DNA of 64,000 bases from an uncultured Alistipes sp. (GTDB lineage Bacteria > Bacteroidota > Bacteroidia > Bacteroidales > Rikenellaceae). The position numbers were made by a program, and so were the translations under genes. The notes below the pieces were generated by a model. That model did not search any database. It was given only the letters and a program-made list of their open reading frames with translations, and was not told the origin of the DNA. The stretch is from positions 39,091 to 103,090 of the forward strand of contig CASDSD010000003.1 in the NCBI GenBank assembly GCA_949283205.1. The letters run 5' to 3'. Below are positions 19,438 to 27,773 of the stretch, one piece after another; position 1 is the first letter of the stretch, and each line of letters opens with the position of its first letter.

Positions 19438-20223
19438 TCAGTCGGCATCCGAAACATACTGCTTGATGCAGCCGCGTTTCGACGAACGGATGAAATTCAG
19501 GAGCATGTCGCGCTCGGGCGACTGCGGCAGTTCGGCCTCGACGCGGTCGCATCCCTCCATGTAGTTGAGGTTGCTCTGGAAGAGTATGCGGCACGCCTCG
19601 TGTACGGCGGCGATCTGCTCCGGCGTGAAGCCGCGGCGCGAGAGTCCTATCTTGTTGATTCCTGCGTAATGGTCCTTGTTCGAGGCGGTGATGAAGGGCG
19701 GGATATCCTTCGTGACGCCCGACATGCCCTGCACCATGGCGTGGTCGCCTATGCGCACCCACTGGTGTATGGCCGTATGTCCTCCGACAACGACCCAGTT
19801 GCCGATCTCGACCTCGCCGCCCAGCGAGACGCGGTTCACGATGACGTTGTGGTCGCCAACCACGCAGTCGTGTGCGATGTGGGCGTATGCCATGACGAGG
19901 TTGTGCGAGCCGACGACGGTCTTGCCCCGCGACGCGGTGCCGCGGCTGATGGTGACGTATTCGCGTATCTCGTTGTAGTCGCCTATCTCGGCCGTGGTGA
20001 CCTCGCCCTTGAATTTCATGTCCTGGGGCGTGCAGGCTATCGATGCGGCCAGATGTATCCGGCATCCCTTGCCGATGCGTGCGCCGTCATGTATGGCGGC
20101 CGAGGGCCCGATCCAGCAGTCGTCGCCTATGACCACGTCGCCGGCAATGTATGCGAATGGCTCGATGGTGACGTTCCTGCCTATTTTCGCGTCGGGATGT
20201 ACGTATGCCAATTTGCTGATCAT
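19438..20223 (-). CDS. lpxA: LpxA, UDP-GlcNAc O-acyltransferase
   Basis: 261 residues with a left-handed beta-helix of hexapeptide repeats (IGDDCWIGPSAAIHDGARIG, VVGSHNLVMAYAHIAHDCVV) and helical C-terminus. The catalytic His lies in AYAHIAHD. GGHTAIHQWVRIGDHAMVQG is a family block. First step of lipid A synthesis in the cytoplasm. Seven bases after lpxC/fabZ and clearly in its operon. Confidence 0.96.
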   Translation of the reverse strand: MISKLAYVHPDAKIGRNVTIEPFAYIAGDVVIGDDCWIGPSAAIHDGARIGKGCRIHLAASIACTPQDMKFKGEVTTAEIGDYNEIREYVTISRGTASRGKTVVGSHNLVMAYAHIAHDCVVGDHNVIVNRVSLGGEVEIGNWVVVGGHTAIHQWVRIGDHAMVQGMSGVTKDIPPFITASNKDHYAGINKIGLSRRGFTPEQIAAVHEACRILFQSNLNYMEGCDRVEAELPQSPERDMLLNFIRSSKRGCIKQYVSDAD

Positions 20224-20230
20224 ACTCGTT

Positions 20231-21628
20231 TTATTCTGCTTTCTTGTTTCTCACAATCTGTGCCATAAGCGTGGCCTCGCAGGCCAGAACGCCGCCCACG
20301 AATACCTTGCCCACGACCGAGGCTATGCCGCGGCGGACGGGTTCGATGATGTGTGCCTCGATCTGCATGGTGTCGCCCGGGACGACCTTGTGCTTGAAAC
20401 GCACGTTGTCGATACGCAGGAAGTAGGTCGAGTACTCCTCGGGATGCTCTACGCTCTTGAGTACGATGATGCCGCTGGCCTGTGCCATGGCCTCCACCAG
20501 CAGCACGCCCGGCATGACGGGCTCGGTGGGGAAGTGCCCCGTGAACTGCGGTTCGTTGCCCGTGACGTTCTTGATGGCGCCGATCGAGTTGTCGTCCAGA
20601 TAGAATACCTTGTCCACCAGCAGGAAGGGATAGCGGTGGGGCAGCAACTTGCGCACCTCGTTCACGTCCAGCAGCGCCGGTTTGTCGGGCCGGTAGCGGA
20701 AGGCGGGTTTCTCGCCGTCGCGGCGGATGGCGTGGATGAGCTGCTTCATGAACTCGGTGTTGGCGAAGTGACCCGGGCGCGATGCCCATACGCGGCCCTT
20801 GATACGCATGCCCAGCAGTGCGAAATCGCCCAGCAGGTCGAGCAGCTTGTGGCGTGCCAGCTCGTTGCTCGAACGCAGCTGCAGGTTGTTCAGATAACCG
20901 CCCGTGACACGTATGTCGTCCTTGTGGAATACCTGCTTGAGGTGTTCGAGCTGCTCGTCCGAGACGGGGTTCTCGACCACGACGATCGAGTTGTCCAGGT
21001 CGCCGCCCTTGATGAGGTTCATCTTGAGCAGCGGCTCCAGCTCGTGCAGGAAGACAAAGGTGCGGCAGGGTGCGATCTGCTGCGCATAGTCGTTGAAGGG
21101 GTCGAGCGTGGCGTACTGGTTGCCTATGATCTTCGAGTTGTAGTCGACGTGTACCGACACGGTGAACTCGTCGTCGGGGTATATTATTATTGCGACGCCC
21201 TTGTCGGGGATCGTATAGACCTGTTTCTCCGTCACCTCGTAATATTTGCGGTCGGCTTTCTGCTCCACGAGGCCGACTTCGGTGATCTTTTGGGCATATT
21301 CGCGGGCCGAGCCGTCCATGATGGGGACCTCGGGGGCGTCGACGTCGATCACAGCGTTGTCCACGCCCAGTGTCCAGAGGGCCGACAGGATGTGCTCTAC
21401 GGTGCTTATCTTGGCGGGGCCCTTCTCTATGGTCGTTCCGCGCGATGTGTCGGTGACATATTCGCACAGGGCGGGTACCGAAGGCGAATTTTCGAGATCG
21501 ATTCGACGAAATACTATTCCGCTGTTCTCCGGAGCCGGCAGAACGGTCATGTTGACCTTGACTCCGGTGTGTAGCCCTTTGCCCGAGAATGAAATGGTCG
21601 AGGCGAGGGTCTGTTGTTTCGTTTGCAT
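20231..21628 (-). CDS. lpxC/fabZ: LpxC-FabZ fusion
   Basis: 465 residues with two enzymes in one chain, an arrangement characteristic of Bacteroidetes. Residues 1 to about 310 are LpxC deacetylase (FSGKGLHTG; zinc-ligand region STVEHILSALWTLGVDN and the ARHKLLDLLGDFALLG block). Residues about 320-465 are FabZ dehydratase (LLPHRYPFLLVDKV and FTGHFPTEPVMPGVLLVEAMAQ with the active-site His and Glu). LpxC is the committed lipid A step and FabZ draws on the same hydroxyacyl-ACP pool, so fusion balances them. Followed at once by lpxA. Confidence 0.96.
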   Translation of the reverse strand: MQTKQQTLASTISFSGKGLHTGVKVNMTVLPAPENSGIVFRRIDLENSPSVPALCEYVTDTSRGTTIEKGPAKISTVEHILSALWTLGVDNAVIDVDAPEVPIMDGSAREYAQKITEVGLVEQKADRKYYEVTEKQVYTIPDKGVAIIIYPDDEFTVSVHVDYNSKIIGNQYATLDPFNDYAQQIAPCRTFVFLHELEPLLKMNLIKGGDLDNSIVVVENPVSDEQLEHLKQVFHKDDIRVTGGYLNNLQLRSSNELARHKLLDLLGDFALLGMRIKGRVWASRPGHFANTEFMKQLIHAIRRDGEKPAFRYRPDKPALLDVNEVRKLLPHRYPFLLVDKVFYLDDNSIGAIKNVTGNEPQFTGHFPTEPVMPGVLLVEAMAQASGIIVLKSVEHPEEYSTYFLRIDNVRFKHKVVPGDTMQIEAHIIEPVRRGIASVVGKVFVGGVLACEATLMAQIVRNKKAE

Positions 21629-21693
21629 ATTTCGTTATGGTTTATTGTGTGACTTGTGTTGTCGTGAGGTTTGCTCCGTCCGATAATAATGTG

Positions 21694-21701
21694 CAAAGAT
21701 A
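21694..21701 (-). promoter_or_regulatory. -7 element of lpxC/fabZ-lpxA
   Basis: TATCTTTG on the minus strand, about 65 bases before the ATG. No TTTG at the usual spacing; the region upstream is A/T-rich. Confidence 0.45.
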
Positions 21702-21723
21702 TGAATATTTCGTAAAAAAATAG

Positions 21724-21731
21724 TAATTTTG
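21724..21731 (+). promoter_or_regulatory. -7 element of the TonB-like gene
   Basis: TAATTTTG, about 29 bases before the ATG at 21760, back-to-back with the lpxC promoter. No clear -33 element. Confidence 0.45.
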
Positions 21732-21759
21732 CCTGAGATTTAATGCGCTGTGACCTAAT

Positions 21760-22596
21760 ATGACGACAACCGAACCGCAGGAGACGAACGGTGTGGATAA
21801 CAGACCCGTGCGACGCAGGCAGACGCACGGGACGAGGATGCATCTGCCTTTCGAGAACCGGCACAGGGATGCCGGCGAGTGGGCGTACGACCACCGCGCG
21901 GGACTGAGCGTCATGATCATATGCTATCTGGTGTTGGCCATAGCGTTCGTGGGGTCGAAGATCATTCTCAACGAGAAGCCCCATCTTCAGGGCATATATA
22001 TCGATCTGCAGGACCTGGAGACTCTGGCCGAGGAGAAGGAGCGTCTGGAGCGCGAGGTGGAGATGAAGCAGATGTCGGATTTCGACTGGTCGTCGGTCCG
22101 CAACCTCACCTCGAACGAGGCCCTTCTGAACGAGAACCTTCAGGATGACCGCGGCACCCGCACGGAGGCGCTGAATGCCTCGGCGCGCGAGATCGCCGAA
22201 GGGATGGAGTCGAACCGCGCCGCCTACGAGGCCGGCCTGGCCGAGGCGGAGGCTATCCTCGACAACGGACGCGCCAAAAGCGACGAGAAGGTGTCGGAGG
22301 GCCAGGACACGAAGTTCAAGGGCAACGTAACGGTGAGCTTCGAGCTGAAGGATCCCGTGCGCACGAAACGGCGGCTGGTGGTTCCGGCCTACCGGTGCGA
22401 GGGCGGCGGACAGGTCGTCGTGGCCGTCACTGTGAACCGCGGGGGCGAGGTGACGGCGGCCAAGGTGGTCTCGGGCGGCGACGAAAGCATGCGCGAGGCG
22501 GCTTTGGATGCGGCGTGGAAGTCGCTTTTCAACATAGACATGTCGGCGCCGGAGCGTCACAACGGAACCATAACCTATATTTTTATTCCGCAGTAG
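21760..22596 (+). CDS. TonB-like inner-membrane protein (energy transducer type)
   Basis: 278 residues: cytoplasmic basic N-terminus, one membrane span at about 49-68 (LSVMIICYLVLAIAFVGSKI), a charged coiled-coil-like stretch (about 78-190, rich in E, A, R), then a C-terminal TonB/TolA-like beta domain (PAYRCEGGGQVVVAVTVNRG, AALDAAWKSLFNI, GTITYIFIPQ). The layout suggests transfer of ExbB/ExbD energy to the outer membrane. It has no proline-rich linker and no adjacent exbBD; an exbB-exbD-tonB set is about 19 kb away. Exact partner unknown. Confidence 0.75.
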   Translation: MTTTEPQETNGVDNRPVRRRQTHGTRMHLPFENRHRDAGEWAYDHRAGLSVMIICYLVLAIAFVGSKIILNEKPHLQGIYIDLQDLETLAEEKERLEREVEMKQMSDFDWSSVRNLTSNEALLNENLQDDRGTRTEALNASAREIAEGMESNRAAYEAGLAEAEAILDNGRAKSDEKVSEGQDTKFKGNVTVSFELKDPVRTKRRLVVPAYRCEGGGQVVVAVTVNRGGEVTAAKVVSGGDESMREAALDAAWKSLFNIDMSAPERHNGTITYIFIPQ

Positions 22597-22681
22597 TGTG
22601 GAATTTCGGCCGCACGGCTGCCGCGTGATGCGGCGGGGCGGCGGCACCCGGCCGCAGGGCCGGCAAACAGGGAGAAAATTC

Positions 22682-23110
22682 ATGTACGCGACTCTTGTCA
22701 CCATATTCGTCTGGCTTTGCGGCTGCCTTTCGTTGGGGCCGTACGGTGTCTCCGTACACGGTGCGGAGCGGGCGTGGACGCGGCAGACGGTACAGACGGA
22801 GGCTTCGATAGCCGCCGCGGATGAAGCCGCGGCAGTACGCATGCAGGCGGAGTTCGCTGCCGAGTGTATGGCGTGCAACTGCGATCTGCGACTGCCATCG
22901 TCGTGCCGCAGCGTGGCGCGCGGCGCCGAGAGTCTCTCTTCGCCCCATTCTGCGGCGCGGTCGATGCGTTGTGCGGCGCGTACGATGCCGTGCGATGCCG
23001 CCCGCGGATATATTGCCGGGCATATTACCCGATTGTTTGAATTCGATCTTTTCCGGTCGTCGCTGCGGGCGGATTTCTTCCTCCACTCGCTGTGCCGGCT
23101 GCGGATTTAG
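22682..23110 (+). CDS. Possible small secreted protein
   Basis: 142 residues from ATG 22682, preceded by AGGGAG at good distance. The start MYATLVTIFVWLCGCLSLG looks like a signal peptide and the C-terminus FLHSLCRLRI is hydrophobic/basic. The middle is rich in Cys, Arg and Ala with no motif; codon choice is less typical than its neighbours. I recognise no function. This is the only candidate in the 22597-23234 stretch, which is otherwise GC-rich and featureless. Confidence 0.38.
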   Translation: MYATLVTIFVWLCGCLSLGPYGVSVHGAERAWTRQTVQTEASIAAADEAAAVRMQAEFAAECMACNCDLRLPSSCRSVARGAESLSSPHSAARSMRCAARTMPCDAARGYIAGHITRLFEFDLFRSSLRADFFLHSLCRLRI

Positions 23111-23234
23111 CGGAGGCGGGCGGCGCGCCTCCAATGGTGCGGCGCCTCTGCCGCAAGGTGTGGCGGATGGTTCTGCCGCCTTGCCGTATCCTGATCTCCT
23201 TTTTGTAAATCCGTTTAACGTTTAAGATTGAATC

Positions 23235-23777
23235 ATGTCAAACAGTAAGAATATATACGAGGCGCTCTACGCCTCGTCGGACGGCGTCGTGGTACGCCGC
23301 CACAGGTCGGCAGCCGTACCTGCCGTAATGTTTTTTGTCGGGGCCGCGCTGGTCGCCGGTTCGTATGCGGCGGGGGCGTCGCTTCCGTCGGGGCTGCTCT
23401 CCGCGGCGGGATTCGCCGGCGGCGTGCTGCTCTTTGTCGGCGGCGTCATGGCTCTGATGCGCCTCTACGGTTCGGGTCATCCGTTCCATACGGGCGAGGG
23501 GCGCTTCCTCAAGGTCGAGGAGTTGCGCTTTGCGAAGGACAAGTCGGCCGAAGTGGCACGGTTGGTGCGCGAAGGCGACTTCGACACCCTGCGGGCGCTG
23601 CGCCATGACGGGGTGTCGGCGGTGACGGCGACACTCATCACCTCGCCTGCGGGGACGTTCCGCGCGTGCCAGGCCTTCGAGTTCATCGACCTCGAGATGC
23701 GGCCGATAAGCGAACTGAAGATCTTGCGGGGCCGATGCGTCGGTAACGACGGCGCATGTGTGCCGCTGAAACAATAG
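23235..23777 (+). CDS. Hypothetical two-span membrane protein
   Basis: 180 residues. Two hydrophobic segments at about 27-45 and 52-75 (PAVMFFVGAALVAGSYA; GFAGGVLLFVGGVMAL) followed by a soluble ~100-residue domain with LKVEELRFAKDKSAEVARLVREG and FRACQAFEFIDLEM. No known motif. It ends 10 bases before the antiporter gene on the same strand, so the two are probably cotranscribed, and a role beside the transporter is possible. Confidence 0.7.
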   Translation: MSNSKNIYEALYASSDGVVVRRHRSAAVPAVMFFVGAALVAGSYAAGASLPSGLLSAAGFAGGVLLFVGGVMALMRLYGSGHPFHTGEGRFLKVEELRFAKDKSAEVARLVREGDFDTLRALRHDGVSAVTATLITSPAGTFRACQAFEFIDLEMRPISELKILRGRCVGNDGACVPLKQ

Positions 23778-23787
23778 AGAGAAGGAT

Positions 23788-25287
23788 ATGTTGAGTATGA
23801 CCGAGAATATATTGTTGGTGTGGGCGCTGCTGCTCTATGTGGCGGTGATAGCGGGAAAGGTGGCCTACAGGTTCGGGGCGCCGGCCCTGCTCCTGTTCCT
23901 CGGCGTGGGAATGGTGTTCGGACTGCATTTCATAAAGTTCGAGTCGTTCGAGTTCACGCAGTTCATAGGCATGATCGCCCTCTGTATAATCCTCTTCTCG
24001 GGAGGTATGGACACCAAGTTCTCCGAGATACGCCCCATCCTCGGGCCGGGTATCGTGCTGGCGACGCTGGGCGTTGTCATCACGGCGGTCGTGACGGGTC
24101 TGTTCATATATTTCTTCTCGTCATGGATCGGTCTGGCCATGTCGCTGCCGGTATCGTTGCTGCTGGCATCGACGATGGCCTCGACCGACTCCGCCTCGGT
24201 CTTCTCGATCCTGCGTACCAAGAAGCAGGGACTCAAGGAGAACCTGCGGCCGCTGCTGGAGCTCGAGAGCGGAAGTAACGACCCGATGGCCTACATGCTG
24301 ACCATTCTGCTGGTATCGGTGGCCACCTCTGCCGTCGGCGAGGTGAACCTCGGGCAGAGCGCACTGAAATTCGTCGTGCAGATGGTCGTGGGCGCCCTTA
24401 TGGGTTACGGCATAGGCCGTCTGGCTGTCTTTTCGATTAACCGTATCGACATAAAGAACAACGTGTCGCTCTATCCGGTGCTGCTGCTGGCTTCGGTTTT
24501 CTTCTCCTTCTCGTTCACGACGCTGCTCTGGGGCAACGGATACCTGGCGGTATATATCACGGGCCTGGTCGTGGGCAACTACAAGATCGCGCACCGCGGC
24601 AACCTTACGACCTTCATGGACGGTTTCACATGGCTGGCGCAGATCGTCATGTTCATCACGATAGGACTTCTGGTGAACTCCGACGAGCTGATGCATCCCG
24701 AGGTGCTGATCCTGGGTGGCGCGGTGGCCCTCTTCCTTATGTTCGTCGCCCGTCCGCTTGCCGTTTTCATCGGACTGCTTCCGTTCCGCCGGTTCAGCCG
24801 TCGGGCGAGGCTCTTTGTCTCGTGGGTGGGTTTGCGTGGCGCCGTGCCCATCATCTTCGCCACCTATCCCATCGTTGCGGGAGTCGAGAACGGACGGTTG
24901 ATATTCAATGTGGTATTCATGGTGACGCTCATCTCGCTGCTGCTGCAGGGTACGACGGTGAGCGGCGTGGCGAACCTTCTGGGGCTGGCGTACGAGGAGA
25001 AGGAGTCGCGTTTCAAGATGGGTATCCCCGACAGCATCAAGAGCAACTTCACCGAGATCGAGGTTACCTCCTCGACGCTCGAGGGCGGTTCCACGCTGCG
25101 CGACATAGTGCTGCCGGACAATACGCTCGTGGTGATGATCTTCCGCCGCGGCGAGTACTTCGTCCCGCGGGGCAATACCTCGCTCGAGGTGGGGGACAAG
25201 CTGCTGGTGGTGTCGGACCGCGACGAGACGGAGCTGCGCGAAGTGTACGATGCGCTCGGAATAAAGGATGTGCTACGGCTGCAGTGA
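23788..25287 (+). CDS. CPA1-type K+/H+ antiporter (NhaP2/CvrA family)
   Basis: 499 residues. About 12-13 membrane spans to residue ~400, with FSGGMDTKF, the ASTDSASVFSILR block, ELESGSNDPMAYMLTILLV (substrate Asp) and VGLRGAVPIIFATYPIVAG, all NhaP2/YcgO signatures. The C-terminus (about 415-499) is a TrkA-C-like domain (LPDNTLVVMIFRRGEYFVPRG, LEVGDKLLVVSDRD) that in the family senses ligand. Exchanges K+ or Na+ for H+ at the inner membrane. Preceded by a hypothetical membrane protein 10 bases away. Confidence 0.9.
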   Translation: MLSMTENILLVWALLLYVAVIAGKVAYRFGAPALLLFLGVGMVFGLHFIKFESFEFTQFIGMIALCIILFSGGMDTKFSEIRPILGPGIVLATLGVVITAVVTGLFIYFFSSWIGLAMSLPVSLLLASTMASTDSASVFSILRTKKQGLKENLRPLLELESGSNDPMAYMLTILLVSVATSAVGEVNLGQSALKFVVQMVVGALMGYGIGRLAVFSINRIDIKNNVSLYPVLLLASVFFSFSFTTLLWGNGYLAVYITGLVVGNYKIAHRGNLTTFMDGFTWLAQIVMFITIGLLVNSDELMHPEVLILGGAVALFLMFVARPLAVFIGLLPFRRFSRRARLFVSWVGLRGAVPIIFATYPIVAGVENGRLIFNVVFMVTLISLLLQGTTVSGVANLLGLAYEEKESRFKMGIPDSIKSNFTEIEVTSSTLEGGSTLRDIVLPDNTLVVMIFRRGEYFVPRGNTSLEVGDKLLVVSDRDETELREVYDALGIKDVLRLQ

Positions 25288-25396
25288 CGCCTGTCGGAGG
25301 ATGTGCTACGGTGCGGTGGAGTCGATCTCTGCCGCGCCGTTTTGTTTTATGCGGCTGCGCCGGCGAATGCGATCACCGTCGGGGACTTGATGCCGG

Positions 25397-25690
25397 CTAT
25401 CGTGTCAGATAGTGACGCAGAGTGATTATCGGGTGATAGATGATCATGCGGGGGCCGCACCAGCGCATGACGCGGCGCATCGTCTCCCTCATCTCTTTGG
25501 CATAGCAATGGACGGGACAGCGGCGGCACGAGGTTTTTCCCTCGCCGAAACGGCACATGTCGAGCCTGCGGCGTGCGTAGACCAGAAGGTCGATATACTG
25601 TTGCGGCATCTGCTCCGTGCGGAGCTTGCGGCGGCAGTAGAGGCGTATCATCACCTCGATTATCTCTTTCTCCTTCTCTATGCGTGTCAT
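25397..25690 (-). CDS. ygbA: YgbA-like, nitric-oxide-responsive small protein
   Basis: 97 residues: MTRIEKEKEIIEVMIRLYCRRKL at the start, then LLVYARRRLDMCRFGEGKTSCRRCPVHC and MRRVMRWCGPRMIIYHP. The order C-FGE-K-xx-C-xx-CP-xHCY is the signature of the YgbA family (nitrous-oxide-stimulated promoter protein), known from enterobacteria to be induced by NO and to help under nitrosative stress; the Cys cluster suggests metal or Fe-S binding. Starts at an ATG that overlaps the HD-hydrolase stop (ATGA), so it is translated after that gene. Confidence 0.85.
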   Translation of the reverse strand: MTRIEKEKEIIEVMIRLYCRRKLRTEQMPQQYIDLLVYARRRLDMCRFGEGKTSCRRCPVHCYAKEMRETMRRVMRWCGPRMIIYHPIITLRHYLTR

Positions 25691-26325
25691 GGCTTGCGTG
25701 TTGCGGTTTCGGCGGCGTATGCCGCCTCGAACAGTGTGCGCAGACGATCCGTGTCGCCGATAATCCGTCGCAGACGTTGCAACGGCTCGGCATTGGGCGA
25801 GTCCTCTATCCACAGACGCAGATAGCCTCCCTCGCCGTATTTCTCCCGCAGATGGTCGAGCGTGCGCCGCAGGTGTTCCTCCCTGTCGAGTTCGGGGCAG
25901 TGTGCCAGCCCGTACTGCACGGTGCGTCGGATTATCGTTTCGGGGTCGATGGCGCGGTCGGCTTCGGCGACAATCTTCCCGTATATGGTGCGTGGGGGCC
26001 GCGAGGCCGAGGCACGGTGGTCTTCGGCGGCGCAGGCGATGGTGTCGATGGCATCCTCCGTAAACCAGCGCCGCAGGGCGGCGTCGCTGCGTATGATGCG
26101 CGCCGAAGCTTCGTGGTGATGCTCGCGCCCCTTGGCCAGACCCGTGTCGTGGTATGCCGCGGCGACATAGGCCGTTTCGATGTCGGCGCCGAGGCGTGCG
26201 GCAAGTTCCGTGGCGCGTGTCATGACCTGCCGCACATGGTCGCGCCCGTGTGCGCGGTCGAAAGAGTCGTAGCGGGGGATTATCTCCCGCTCGATGTATC
26301 GTATGAGTTCCTCGCGTATCTCCAT
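25687..26325 (-). CDS. HD-domain phosphohydrolase
   Basis: 212 residues from MEIREELIRYIEREIIPRY. HD-superfamily metal-binding sites: FDRAHGRDHVRQVM (first His), AAAYHDTGLAKGREHHHEASA (HD pair and following His) and AAEDHRAS, with KIVAEADRAIDPE as the last Asp region. It resembles small HD proteins that hydrolyse phosphate esters or nucleotides; substrate unknown. The longer possible N-terminus (to 26595) crosses a promoter-like element at 26372-26379, so the ATG at 26325 is preferred. Coupled to the downstream ygbA. Confidence 0.85.
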   Translation of the reverse strand: MEIREELIRYIEREIIPRYDSFDRAHGRDHVRQVMTRATELAARLGADIETAYVAAAYHDTGLAKGREHHHEASARIIRSDAALRRWFTEDAIDTIACAAEDHRASASRPPRTIYGKIVAEADRAIDPETIIRRTVQYGLAHCPELDREEHLRRTLDHLREKYGEGGYLRLWIEDSPNAEPLQRLRRIIGDTDRLRTLFEAAYAAETATRKP

Positions 26326-26371
26326 TGCGTCCGTATGCCGTTTCGCGTCGCCGTCACCGGCGGCGGAAGGG

Positions 26372-26379
26372 CAAAGGTA
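26372..26379 (-). promoter_or_regulatory. -7 element of the HD hydrolase-ygbA operon
   Basis: TACCTTTG on the minus strand about 47 bases upstream of the ATG. A second candidate, TACTTTTG, lies at 26600-26593. The 26326-26729 gap otherwise holds the korB terminator and no gene I can support. Confidence 0.45.
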
Positions 26380-26644
26380 ACGATTTTTTTTCGATATGGC
26401 CGGCTTCGGATGATGCCGTGGCGGATGTCGGCAGGGTATTGCGCGGAGACAAAAAACAACACTCTTTCGCAGGCGCAGGAGTCGGTCGGGATCATCGGCT
26501 GATCGAGCCTCGTCGCGGACGTCGGATGAAAGAACGTTGTGCTTGTGTATATGCCTTATGGTTTGTCTTGCGGTTCTCGTCCGAAGACACTGCAAAAGTA
26601 ATGCCTCCGTGTTGCAACCGTATTACACGGCCGTGACGAAACGG

Positions 26645-26693
26645 TGAAAAACTGAAAACGGCGGCCGCCCGCATGAAAACGGATGGCCGCCGT
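26645..26693 (-). terminator. Terminator after korB
   Basis: Stem ACGGCGGCC / GGCCGCCGT (26658-26666 with 26685-26693) with an 18-base loop, then TTTCAGTTTTT on the minus strand. Confidence 0.7.
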
Positions 26694-26729
26694 CGTTAAT
26701 TTACCGGATATGGATCCTGTCCCTTGGGG

Positions 26730-27758
26730 CTATATGGTCCAGGTCTCGCCCGAGTGCAGGAGGTCTTCCATGCAGTGGATCTTCGACGAGGCTTTCACCT
26801 GTTCGACCTGCTCGGCAACCTTCACGTCGTATACGTTGTCGTCGGCGACGTCGCGGATAACGCCTACGGCTACGGGGTAGTCGGGGTACTTCATCGCCGC
26901 CAGCATCGAGTGCAGCGTCGTATCCTGCGTATGCGCATCGTGCGTGAGGATATCGTCTATCGTGTATCCGTCCTCGCCCACGGTGACCACCTTCAGACGC
27001 ATGTCCTCGAATACGAGACCCTTGTTGTTCGCCGCGCCGAAGAGCATCTTCTCGCCGTGGCGCAGCGTGATGGTATGCTCGGCACGCGTGGCCCTGTCAC
27101 CGGCGAAGTCGGCGTGCGTCTTGTCGTTGAAGATGACGCAGTTGACCAGAGCCTCCACGACGGCCATGCCCTTGTGCTTTGCCGCCGCAACGAGGCACTC
27201 CTTCGTCAGCGCAACCTCCATGTCGATGGTGCGGGCGAAGAAGGTGCCCTTGGCGCCTATTACCAGCTCGCCCGGATTGAAGGGTTTCTCGACGGTGCCG
27301 TAGGGCGACGTCTTGGTGATCTTGCCCAGCTTGGTGGTGGGCGAGTACTGTCCCTTCGTCAGACCGTAGATCTCGTTGTTGAAGAGTATGACGTTGAGGT
27401 CTATGTTGCGGCGTATGGCGTGGATGAAGTGGTTGCCGCCGATGGCCAGCGAGTCGCCGTCACCGGTGCATACCCACACGCTCAGATCGGGGTTCGCTAC
27501 CTTGATTCCCGTAGCCACGGCGCTCGCACGCCCGTGGATGGTGTGGAACCCGAAGGTCTTCATGTAGTAGATGAATCGCGACGAGCATCCGATGCCCGAT
27601 ACGAAGGTGAAGCGGTTGTGGGGCACGTCCAGAGCGTCCGCCACTTCGGGCATGGCGCGCTGTACGGCGTTGAGGATGGCGTGGTCGCCGCAGCCCGGGC
27701 ACCATTTTACCATTTGGTCGCTCTTGAAGTCGGCCGGAGTATATTTGTAGTCTGCCAT
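26730..27758 (-). CDS. korB: 2-oxoacid:ferredoxin oxidoreductase, beta subunit
   Basis: 342 residues. WCPGCGDHAIL near residue 20 and GIGCSSR hold Cys ligands of an Fe-S cluster; a third Cys is in NCVIFND. The thiamine-pyrophosphate motif is CTGDGDSLAIGGNHFIHAIRRNID with NNEIYG. Subunit of KorAB, which oxidatively decarboxylates 2-oxoglutarate (or reversibly carboxylates succinyl-CoA) using ferredoxin. Follows korA by 15 bases and ends at a strong terminator. Substrate specificity (2-oxoglutarate versus other 2-oxoacids) is inferred. Confidence 0.9.
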   Translation of the reverse strand: MADYKYTPADFKSDQMVKWCPGCGDHAILNAVQRAMPEVADALDVPHNRFTFVSGIGCSSRFIYYMKTFGFHTIHGRASAVATGIKVANPDLSVWVCTGDGDSLAIGGNHFIHAIRRNIDLNVILFNNEIYGLTKGQYSPTTKLGKITKTSPYGTVEKPFNPGELVIGAKGTFFARTIDMEVALTKECLVAAAKHKGMAVVEALVNCVIFNDKTHADFAGDRATRAEHTITLRHGEKMLFGAANNKGLVFEDMRLKVVTVGEDGYTIDDILTHDAHTQDTTLHSMLAAMKYPDYPVAVGVIRDVADDNVYDVKVAEQVEQVKASSKIHCMEDLLHSGETWTI

Positions 27759-27773
27759 GGTATTATCTGTCGC

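Noticed and set aside
25687-26595. 302-residue version of the HD hydrolase
   Set aside because: The extension crosses a -7 promoter element and has no domain-like sequence.
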